A stretch of DNA of 27,303 nt from contig PYSS01000209.1 of NCBI GenBank assembly GCA_003049465.1, positions 1 to 27,303 on the forward strand. The letters run 5' to 3'. Position numbers and translations under genes: made by a program. The stretch is from Magnaporthiopsis rhizophila. Its lineage: Eukaryota; Ascomycota; Sordariomycetes; Magnaporthales; Magnaporthaceae. Under the pieces are notes generated by a model. The model worked only from the letters and a program-made list of their open reading frames with translations, had not been told where the DNA came from and searched no databases. Below, piece by piece: positions 19,529-27,303 of this stretch. Within the stretch, counting starts at the first letter, position 1; each line of letters starts with the position of its first letter.

Positions 19529-21291
19529 ATGGCTACAGGAGAGAAGCCGTCGGCGGATCCGGTCGGCGATGTCGCCGCTGCCAACAGCAACGAAGCTGGC
19601 GATCAGGTGACAAAAGAGCCTTCAGTGCTCGAGGCCAACGATGGGCTCAAGAAACCGGAACATCTGCCGAGTGCGGAGGAGCAGATAGAGGCTCTCGGTA
19701 TTCCAAACTGGAAAGAGCTTGAGAGAAAAGTGGTCAAGACGCTCGACATGACTCTGCTCCCCTGTCTCTGGGTGCTCTACCTCTTCAACTACCTCGACCG
19801 GGCTTCCATCGCGCAGGCTCGGCTCAGCTCCCTGGACCACGACCTCGGCCTCCATGGGTACCAGTTTGGCACTGCTGTGTCTATCCTCAGTATTGGGTAC
19901 GTTTAAAACCGGGGGACATCTCCGTACGCCGTGCCATTCGAAGCTAATGATATTTATGTATCAAAGCTACGTTCTCGGTCAGGTCCCTTCCAACATGATT
20001 ATCGGAAAAGTACGGCCTAGCGTGTACCTCTGCGCCATGGCCATGGTCTGGTCCAGCGTGTCGGCCGCCACCTGTGGTGTGAGGAACTACCAAGGGCTCA
20101 TTGCCGTCCGGTTTTTCCTAGGTGTGGTAGAAGCTCCTCTGTTCCCTGGTGTAAGGCCATCCATCCTTCCCACTCGCTCTTGATATTAGTGCATGAAACG
20201 ACATACTAAACGTTGGCTAAATCCCGACAGGCCATCTACGTCATGTCCTGCTGGTACACCCGCAAGGAGATGGCCCTCCGCTGCGCCATCCTCTACACGG
20301 GGCAGACGCTGGCGTTTTGCGTGGCGGGCCTGATCGCGGCCGCTGTGTTCGGCACGCTCGAGGGCTCGTACGGCCTGGCGGGCTGGCAGTGGCTGTTCAT
20401 CGTGCTCGCCACCACGGGCGCGGGCCTGGCCCTGATCTGCTTCTGGGTCCTGCCTGACTACCCGGACTCGGACACGGGCAGCGCGGCGCGCTGGTTCATG
20501 ACCGACGACATCCGCCGGGTCGCCGCGGCCCGCATCCTCGCCGATCGCGTCTCCACGTCCGAGGCTCAGGCGGGCGTGTGGCAGGGGCTCAAGATGACCG
20601 TGTTCGACTACAAGTTCTGGCTGCTCGTGGGCATGAACATTGGCATCTCGGCCGCCTACGGCTTCTCCAATTTCTTCCCCTCCATCGTCAGGGGTTTCAA
20701 CTACTCGCGCGTTATCACGCTCGTGCTGACGGCCCCGCCATACATCTTTGCCGCCCTCAGCTCGCTCGTCAATGCTTGGCATTCCGACAAGACCAAGGAG
20801 CGCGGCTTTCACTTTGCGGGACCCATTGCTTTTGGCTGCATTGGTTACGTCATCTGCCTGGCGACTGAGAATCGGAGCGCGCGATACGCTGCTTCCTTTC
20901 TATACGTCGGCGGCATGTACTCTGTAAGTGGCGATGTTTTCCTTTTTGCTACTAAAGAGTAAAAAGGCTAACCGCCATGTGCGCAACACCCTAGAGCAAC
21001 CCGCTCATCAGCACCTGGACTTCCAACACCATGGGCCGCACGCCCGAGAAGCGAGCCATCTCGGTGGCGCTGGTCAACGTGCTCGGCCAGATCGGCAACC
21101 TCATCGCGCCGTACTTCTTCGTCGAGTCGGAGGAACCCGTCTACCGGCTTGCCTTTATCCTGATGATGGTGATGGCCGTCATCGCCATCACGAGCGCCAT
21201 GGGTCTGAAACTGTACCTCGGTCGGTCGAACAAGAAGCTGTACAGGCGGGCTCTGCAAAACGAGTCGGTGTACAACCCTTATTTGACCTGA
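19529..21291 (+). CDS. MFS transporter, allantoate/nicotinate permease-type (ACS family)
   Basis: Four exons, 19529-19896, 19967-20150, 20231-20923 and 20995-21291, with introns of 70, 80 and 71 nt; the product is 513 aa. Joins restore SIGYVLGQVPSN, LFPGAIYVMSCWY and GGMYSSNPLISTW. A soluble N-terminus of about 70 residues precedes twelve predicted helices. Signature segments of the Dal5/Tna1-like anion:cation symporter family are LFNYLDRASIAQARL (about 86-99), RFFLGVVEAPLFPGAIY (about 171-187) and WYTRKEMALR directly after it. In many relatives the first of these motifs reads NYLDRxNIxNAR. The variant here (Ala-Ser, Gln-Ala) may alter substrate choice. Likely cargo is a small carboxylate or vitamin-like anion imported with protons at the plasma membrane. 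The specific substrate is not determinable. Confidence 0.92.
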
Positions 21292-21831
21292 GGCGAAGGT
21301 GATGGGGACTGTCTATTTCGGTCGTTTAGGCAGCAGGCGATCGCTAGTTTCGGATGTGGATATAGCCTTATTAAGTGTACCGCCGATGTTGGGTTATATC
21401 GATGGAGAGGCGAGGGTGGTGGGTGGCCCTGCTCTTATAACGGGCTAGCGCGGCAGCGCCCTCGTGGGACGGCAGCGAGATTGAGATTGTGTGCGTGGCT
21501 GGGCTGATTGGAAGCGAAGCGACGGCGACACGCGTCCAAAGCCAAGACGGATTACAGAAGCCCGCATCCACATATACAAAAGTCCATTTTGCTCGTCAAT
21601 GCTTCACCGTCTACCTAGGTTGAAGTCCGAGAAAGCCCGGATTGTGAAGGCCCCGCGAGGCGGGCTTTCGGTGCGCCTGTAGTCGGGTTATAAGAATGAG
21701 CCGCCTCTGTTCCGTGACAAGAAATTGAAGAGCTTTGTTTGCGGGCAGCTCAACGAACAAAAGTCTAGCACGGCACGTCAATCAAGACAAATCAAGGGAC
21801 GACGACACAGACCGGCCAGGAAAATCCGACC
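21292..21831. other. intergenic region between MFS transporter and GPI-protein genes
   Basis: About 540 nt containing the transporter 3' UTR and the GPI-protein promoter. No further gene or repeat recognised. Confidence 0.5.
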
Positions 21832-22515
21832 ATGCACACCACGATAATTCTGCCCGTCCTCTCCCTCGCGGCGATGCCCGTCCTGGGCCAGACCGGAATC
21901 ACGGCCGCTCCAACGACAACGCCACCACCGCCAACGGCGGCTCCCACGACCACGATGCCGCCGTGCTCGTCGCTGCTCGCGTCCCTGGCGAGCGCGGGGC
22001 CTGGCTACCACCCGGCCGTGGCGTCGTGGCTCAGCGAGCAGCAGGCGCTGCGGTCGTCGGCCGTGGCGGCGACCCCGTCGCTGACCGCGTGCGCGCCGCT
22101 CGGCTACCAGATCCCCAGCTCGCTCTACTCGGCCATGAGCAGCGGGCAGGCGGCGCAGAAGTCGTGGGAGTCGGCGCACACGACCGAGATCCGCAGCGTC
22201 GTCAGCCTCTGCGACGGTTACCTGCGCGAGCAGCACGAGTCCTGGCTCACGTCTGCGAGCCGGGATTGGGAGGCCAACCTGTCGTGCCGGACCAGGACCA
22301 CGTTACCCGGTTGGAACACGACGCTGGCTACTACTGCTAGTACTACGGCTGGTACGGGGAGCCGGACGACAGCGACAACGACACCGCCGGGCGGCGCTCA
22401 GTCCGGCACGCCGCCGCCGCCGTCTGGGGCCGGCAGGGCTGTGGAGATGGGGGCTGTTGGCATCGCGGCGGCGGCGGCGGCGGCTGTGTTTGCCGGGTTG
22501 GCGAGCTTGATATAG
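21832..22515 (+). CDS. GPI-anchored Ser/Thr/Ala-rich cell-surface protein
   Basis: Single exon, 227 aa. Residues 1 to about 19 form a signal peptide ending Val-Leu-Gly before Gln20. A Thr/Pro-rich segment (21-43) leads into a compact domain with four cysteines (45, 87, 127, 152), which could form two disulfides. It is followed by a Thr/Gly/Pro linker (about 159-200) likely to be O-glycosylated. The C-terminus has a small-residue omega region (around Ser-Gly-Ala-Gly, 198-201) and a hydrophobic tail (AVGIAAAAAAAVFAGLASLI) with no charged end, the expected GPI-attachment signal. A GGC/GCG run encodes the Ala stretch. No catalytic motif is visible. The protein is likely plasma-membrane or wall attached, function unknown. 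Confidence 0.8.
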   Translation: MHTTIILPVLSLAAMPVLGQTGITAAPTTTPPPPTAAPTTTMPPCSSLLASLASAGPGYHPAVASWLSEQQALRSSAVAATPSLTACAPLGYQIPSSLYSAMSSGQAAQKSWESAHTTEIRSVVSLCDGYLREQHESWLTSASRDWEANLSCRTRTTLPGWNTTLATTASTTAGTGSRTTATTTPPGGAQSGTPPPPSGAGRAVEMGAVGIAAAAAAAVFAGLASLI

Positions 22516-22991
22516 TCGGGAGTGAAGTGAGGCTCCGGTGTCTGGTGTTATTAAATGGTGTATATAGAAGTCGTAATAAATAATGCAGAAGCACGTCGGA
22601 CGGGAGCTCAATTGACGCTGCAGCTTAATGGACAGCGTGCTTCAGCGGCACGTGCCGTGCTGGGTCACATTGGCACAGGGGTCCCGCTGACGCTAAAACA
22701 AACGCGTGTGAAACCGTGCCAGCCAGGGGCGTCACGCACCCATTCCAGAATCCGCTGACTTCGCTCCTCAGCCTTCGGGGCGTCGACACAGCGGCATGCT
22801 TCATGGGATGACCGGTCTGGAACCCGACGTCTGGTGCCTCTCACTGAAGCCAGCCAGCCAGCCTCTCGAATTTTTGCTTTCAAATTTAAAAAAAAAAAGT
22901 AGCCGTCATCATCGACCGCCGCCCACATCGTGTATCGTGTCGTAGTCCATCCCCAGATAGCCACGGCCACGTTGAACCTTGCTCCCCCGCC
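22516..22991. other. intergenic region, CLN3-like gene promoter
   Basis: About 475 nt. An AT-rich stretch with an A11 run (about 22888-22898) lies roughly 95 nt before the CLN3-like start and may act as a nucleosome-excluding promoter element. No gene seen. Confidence 0.45.
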
Positions 22992-24534
22992 ATGAACAGG
23001 TCGTCCTCGTCATCGGGCCTGCTCCCGATGCCGGGCACCGCGTCGGCCTCGTGGGCCGTGTACCGCGCCAAGCTCGCCTCGGTGTTTCGGGGCGCCGACA
23101 CCTCAGTGCTGGTCGCCTTTTGGCTGTTTGGTACTGTTCGCCCCATCTCCTCATCACCGCCCTCACCCAGCCAGCCAGCCAGCCCACACCCCGCTTCTAA
23201 CACCCCGAATAGGCCTCATCAACAATGTCCTCTACGTCATCATCCTATCCGCCGCCCAAGACCTGGTCGGCACCAACGTGCCAAAAGGCGTGGTCCTGCT
23301 CGCCGATGTGCTGCCGTCGTTCCTGACCAAGCTGGTGGCCCCTTACTTCATCCACCGCGTGCCCTACGCGGTCCGCGTCGTCGCCCTCGTCGCCCTTTCC
23401 AGCTCGGGCATGCTGCTGGTCGCGCTGACGCCTCCCGGGCGGCCCGTGGCCGTGCGCCTGGCCGGCGTCGTGCTCGCCAGCCTGAGCAGCGGCGGCGGCG
23501 AGCTCAGCTTCCTGGGCCTGACGCACTACTACGGCCCCATGAGCCTCGCGGCCTGGGGCAGCGGCACGGGCGGCGCGGGACTGGTCGGCGCCGGGCTGTA
23601 CGTCGCCCTCACCGACTGGGCGGGGCTGTCGGTCCGCACGAGCCTGCTGGCCTCGGCCGCCCTGCCGGCCGTCATGGTGCTGAGCTTCTTTGTCGTGCTG
23701 CCGCGCGCCCCGCTCAAGATGTTGTCGTCGTCGTCGTCGTCGTCGTCGGCATCTTCCGTCACCAGCGGCGCTTACACGGCCGTGCCCGGCCGCGACCTCG
23801 AGGACGACGACGTCGAGCACATGCCCGCCGGCAGCGCATCCGCCGGTCTGCTGGCCCCCGGCCCATCCGTCGCCGCCACGGCCTACTCGGTCCGGGACGG
23901 CCGGCCGACCGGTGATGACGACGAGGAGCTGCGGCCTGCCACTGCCACCTCGACAGCAGCAGGCAAACCAACACTAGCAGCAAACCTGCGCCGGGCCCGC
24001 CGTCTCTTCGTCCCTTACATGCTACCGCTACTACTCGTGTACGTGGCTGAGTACACCATCAACCAGGGCGTGTCGCCCACCTTGCTCTTCCCGCTCACGG
24101 GCACGCCCTTCTCCGAGTTCCGGTCCTTCTACCCCTTCTACGGCTTCCTGTACCAGCTCGGCGTCTTCATCTCGCGCTCGTCGACGCCCTTTGTGCGGCT
24201 GCACGACCTCTACCTCCCCTCGCTGCTGCAGGTCGCCAATTTGGCGCTGCTGACGCTGCACGCGCTGCTCGACTTCATCCCGTCCGTTTATATCGTGTTC
24301 CTCGTCGTGTTCTGGGAGGGCCTGCTGGGCGGGGCCGTCTACGTCAACACGTTCGCCGAGATCATGGACCGCGTCCCGCCCGCCGACCGCGAGTTCAGCC
24401 TCGGCGCCACCTCGGTCAGCGACAGCGGCGGCATCTGCCTCGCCAGCGTGATCGGTATGGTCATGGAGGTGTGGCTGTGCGACTACCAGGTCCGCCACGG
24501 ACGCGACTATTGCAGGCGCATCGAGGCCAGTTGA
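22992..24534 (+). CDS. BTN1: CLN3/battenin (Btn1) family lysosomal/vacuolar membrane protein
   Basis: Two exons, 22992-23130 and 23213-24534, with an 82-nt intron (GTACTG...AATAG); the product is 486 aa. The join gives FWLFGLINNVLYVIILSAA, the first conserved CLN3 helix. Other family hallmarks are SSGGGELSFLGLTHYYG (about 138-153), the glycine-rich SGTGGAGLVGAG (163-174) and VYVAEYTINQGVSPTLLF (about 322-339). The last contains the Glu corresponding to human CLN3 E295. CLN3/Btn1 acts in the vacuolar/lysosomal and Golgi membranes in pH and amino-acid homeostasis and in glycerophosphodiester export in mammals. The protein is longer than human CLN3 (438 aa) because of a low-complexity cytosolic loop at about 216-305 that includes Ser8 and acidic clusters. 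No C-terminal CAAX box is present. Confidence 0.93.
23725..23748 (+). repeat. (TCG)8 coding trinucleotide repeat in the CLN3-like gene
   Basis: Eight perfect TCG codons encode Ser8 in the central loop of the CLN3-like protein. The frame-preserving repeat can vary in length without breaking the gene. Confidence 0.95.
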
Positions 24535-24957
24535 CCAGGTTTCAGGCATTTCTTCGCGGAAACCATTGACAGCGTGAATAGATACACATTATCCATCTTT
24601 GACCCGTATGTACTGTAGTCTACCTACATAATGTACAATGCATGTAGTTGTATTATGAACAGTAAATTCTGCAACGTTTCTTCCAAATGTTGCTCCCTCG
24701 TCTAGTCGTATATGTTTCTCTCGGGATTATGGTGTGTGGCTTGAACAAGTGGGTGAACCTTCAAGTGCGCCACCAAGCCACTGTTGCGACGGAGTCGTGG
24801 CCTAGGCCGATTTGGATTAGCAGCAGCCACTGCATCGCCGAGGCGGCCGCTGATCTCCGATCCGGAGCGTGGCGCACATTGCTCTCTCGGCTCTGCCGTG
24901 CATTGCAGAAAGGTCCACTCATCAGAGCATGAATGAGACCAAGCCGAGGGGCAAGAT
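24535..24957. other. convergent 3' region of CLN3-like and methyltransferase genes
   Basis: About 420 nt between two convergent stop codons. An AT-rich stretch at 24590-24670 with several TGTA elements looks like polyadenylation or 3' UTR control sequence. No gene seen. Confidence 0.5.
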
Positions 24958-25971
24958 TTATGCTTTCTTCATGACAGCGATCCACGCCGTGACGCGGTAC
25001 GACGCCCCTTCCTCGGCCAGGCGGGCGACGCGCTCGGCAAACGCGGCGTCGAGCCGATCCGTGTCGACACGAGACCAGCCGCGGGTGTAGCCGTCGCACA
25101 TGCTCCGGCGGATGGGCGCGTACGCCTCGTTTGTCCAAATCGCCCAGGGGAGCGCACGCGTGACGCTCCGCAGCTCGACGGGCGCCGACGCCTTGCCGCT
25201 CACGGGGAACCCGCCCAGCTCTAGCGCCAACCGCAGCTGCCGCTCCGTCAGCACAGCCTCGCGGGTGTCGACGCTGCGGTGGCGCTGCTGTGATGGTGGA
25301 CTCCTGTCGTGGTTGCTGCCCATGTTGCTCTGTAGGCCGGCTTCGCTGCTCGAGGCCATCATCATCTGGCGAGCAGCGACCTGCTCGAAAACGTCAAGGT
25401 AGCCGAGGGCACGCCAGGCGGTCAAGACCGCGACACCCCCAGGCTTCAACGTGCGCCGCATCTCGGACACGACGCGCGCCGTGTCGGCTTCGGACATGCC
25501 GAGGACGACAAAGTTGGAGAAGGAATGGGTGAAGACGGCGTCGTCGAACCCGAACAGCTCTCGCGAGTCCATGACCTGCGAGCGCACGGCGGCTCCCCGC
25601 CGAGCAGCAGCACTGACCATGACCGGGGAGATGTCGGTCGCCTCGATGCGGGGTGCGTCTCGTGGGTGGCCCGTCTGGCGATGCGCCTGTTGTTGTGAAC
25701 GGCGCCTCGGCCGCTGCCAAGTTTGTTGTAGCAACGGCTTTTGGTGTTGGTAGTCGAGGCTGGGCCGGCGTTGGTGCCGAGACAATATCTCGGCGGTGAC
25801 AATGCCAGGCCCGCAGCCGTTGTCGTGGACCACCGATTTTTCCGTGATGGGCGGCGCGAGCGAGACGGCGTCTGCGGCAAATAGGCGCATGGCGGGAAAT
25901 ATGGCCTCGTATGTCTCGGCCATGCGCGTGTATGTGCTGGACATCTTCAACTGAACCGATTGGACGCCCAT
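24958..25971 (-). CDS. class I SAM-dependent methyltransferase
   Basis: Single exon, 337 aa; an alternative ATG nine codons in (25944) is also plausible. Rossmann-fold methyltransferase motifs are in order: motif I VVHDNGCGPG (47-56) for S-adenosylmethionine binding, the acidic-loop region IEATDISPVMV (about 109-119), FDDAVFTHSFSNFVVLG (motif IV region, about 142-158) and LKPGGVAVLTAW (175-186). The C-terminal third with WAIWTNEAY...DGYTRGW is typical of uncharacterised fungal methyltransferases. Two low-complexity segments interrupt the fold: a Gln/Arg-rich one at about 64-107 and a Ser/Gln-rich one at about 206-236. Neither is bounded by usable splice sites. The target is unknown; it may be a small metabolite. 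No biosynthetic core gene lies in the window. Confidence 0.85.
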   Translation of the reverse strand: MGVQSVQLKMSSTYTRMAETYEAIFPAMRLFAADAVSLAPPITEKSVVHDNGCGPGIVTAEILSRHQRRPSLDYQHQKPLLQQTWQRPRRRSQQQAHRQTGHPRDAPRIEATDISPVMVSAAARRGAAVRSQVMDSRELFGFDDAVFTHSFSNFVVLGMSEADTARVVSEMRRTLKPGGVAVLTAWRALGYLDVFEQVAARQMMMASSSEAGLQSNMGSNHDRSPPSQQRHRSVDTREAVLTERQLRLALELGGFPVSGKASAPVELRSVTRALPWAIWTNEAYAPIRRSMCDGYTRGWSRVDTDRLDAAFAERVARLAEEGASYRVTAWIAVMKKA

Positions 25972-27271
25972 GACTGCCCGACTTTGACCTGGAGTAGCTC
26001 TGCTACCGGCGCCGAAATTAACCGCGTATTCAAGTCCGGGAAAGGCGGCATATATGAGTGTGAGACGTCGCGAGCGTGACGCCGCCTCAGCCGACCTGGG
26101 GGGGTGAAGCCGTATCTGGTGAGCTCAGCGTGGGTGGAAAACAACCGAGGCCAGCAGCGCTGGACGGGAATCGCTACCTGCCCTCGTGGAGAGCCGTCTG
26201 CGGTTTCTGGTGCCGCCGCCCGCCGTCGACGTCGCCAGGCCGAGGGATGTTATGACGTTGGGAGATGGAAGTTGTCAGGGTCAAGGGTTGATGGCGGGCG
26301 GGCTGGGATGGAGGGCTTTGGAACGATGCTAGCAGCGACAGCGCCGGCATCTTCTTTGATTTTTCCCGTCCCCTGGGGTTTGAAACGCCGCTCAGTCTCT
26401 CTGTCGCCCCGAGGGGCAGGTTACACGGAAGTTTCCAAGGGGCCACGCTCCCCTGCGGACTTGGCGGCAACCTCGAGACGGGAGCGGCAGCGACAGCGAG
26501 CAAGTGCTGCACTGGGGCGCTGGGAGCTGCACAAGGTTGCTGTATTCCCCGCTCCAGGACGGGGCCGTGGCAACGAGGAGCAGGGTGGGAATGGGGGGAG
26601 CGCCCCAAATATGCAATGTCGCGCGCGCTTGGCGCACTTTATAACGGCAGCAGCAGTGCCGTCAAAGCAGGGAAAACACACTTTGGGCGTGGGTGGGTAT
26701 TAGCCGAGATGCACAGCCCAGCCCAGTGGGCATGCTAAGGACGACGCACGATCTCTGCGGGTGATTGCTTTCATGCGCGGGCAGCAGGATCGTAATGCCA
26801 CCCACATCTACCACAAGACGGGCGAGCCAGCCTCTCAATATGTACGATCAATTTGTTAGTGCCTGGGCGCGGGTGGTTGGTGGACCCCAGGCCTCCCAGC
26901 CAGCAAGTTGCGGGGCGGGCACCCATCCAACGGATCCATCTGCCCGAGCTTTTGCCAGTGAACAGAAGAACGCCCGGGGACGCCGTAATAAGACGGCGCA
27001 CAGAGCACAAGAGCCAAAGCCCCTGCCCGGTTCTTATTTGCTCGCGTGGAACTGTCGTCTGGTCTTCTCCCCAGCCTCGGTCCGCCACCACTCCCCAAAG
27101 CCATCCTTCCCACACCGGCTTGATGCATCACGACAACCACGGTCAACGGGCCGCTCCCTCACAGCAACATGGGCATTTAATGGATCCTCCAGGGACGCAC
27201 GCAGCACACGTGGCCAACGCTTGATGCCTACCGCCACGAGTCGTGAACCAGCCGCGATTACCGTGGTCCTA

Positions 27272-27303
<32 letters not shown>
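25972..27303. other. gene-empty tail of the window
   Basis: About 1.3 kb. The longest frames (for example 26104-26703, plus strand) are Arg/Gly/Ala-rich with no motif or codon preference and overlap open frames on the other strand. Contains the methyltransferase promoter, and ends in a poly-C run. Confidence 0.5.
27273..27303. repeat. terminal poly-C run (C31)
   Basis: The last 31 bases of the window are all C. Either a G/C homopolymer that stopped assembly at a contig end or an artefact. Confidence 0.9.

Noticed and set aside
19147..19722. 191-codon open frame overlapping the start of the MFS transporter
   Set aside because: It is in a different frame from the transporter and has no motif; the transporter start at 19529 explains the coding signal.
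26104..26703. 199-codon plus-strand open frame in the right-hand tail
   Set aside because: Arg/Gly/Ala-rich with no motif, no signal peptide, and equally open frames on the other strand.
1..27303. CRISPR arrays, bacterial operons, prophage or insertion sequences
   Set aside because: The genes have spliceosomal introns and fungal protein families. No direct-repeat arrays, ribosome-binding sites or transposase genes were seen.

Overview
The window is nuclear DNA from a filamentous ascomycete (Pezizomycotina; a GC-rich Sordariomycete-like genome is the best guess, genus not assignable). The evidence is short 58-99 nt GT-AG introns with CTRAY-type branch points, GC-rich third codon positions, secreted and GPI-anchored small proteins, and fungal-type Ach1, Btn1/CLN3, UNC93-like and Dal5/Tna1-like proteins. 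There are no operons. Genes sit on both strands and are separated by 0.2-3.7 kb.

Layout. (1) 0.4-2.8 kb, plus strand: a secreted V8/trypsin-type serine protease flanked by GA/GT microsatellites, then a 150-residue secreted four-cysteine protein. (2) 3.0-8.6 kb, minus strand: an intact SDR oxidoreductase, a broken Mup1/LAT-type amino-acid permease, and a broken TauD-like dioxygenase. The two broken genes carry six single-base-scale frameshifts, one clear nonsense codon, one probable nonsense codon, and loss of an iron-ligand Asp. (3) 9.1-15.8 kb, minus strand: an orphan single-pass Ser/Thr-rich glycoprotein, acetyl-CoA hydrolase/CoA-transferase (ACH1, four exons), and an UNC93-like MFS protein. 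(4) 15.8-19.5 kb: a 3.7 kb stretch with no convincing gene. (5) 19.5-24.5 kb, plus strand: a four-exon MFS anion/vitamin:H+ symporter-type transporter, a GPI-anchored protein, and a CLN3/Btn1 (battenin) homologue. (6) 25.9-25.0 kb, minus strand: a class I SAM methyltransferase convergent with CLN3. (7) A gene-empty 1.3 kb tail ending in a run of 31 C.

The most unusual sequence feature is a set of three introns in two neighbouring minus-strand genes (SDR and TauD-like). Each has a perfect T19-T24 run starting 6-11 nt after the 5' splice site and ending at intron nt 29-31. The most interesting biological reading is joint decay of the adjacent permease and dioxygenase genes, which could be a lost uptake-and-oxidation pair for a sulfonate or amino-acid-like substrate. 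That functional pairing is inference. All gene models come from reading the sequence by eye; no alignments or transcript data were available.
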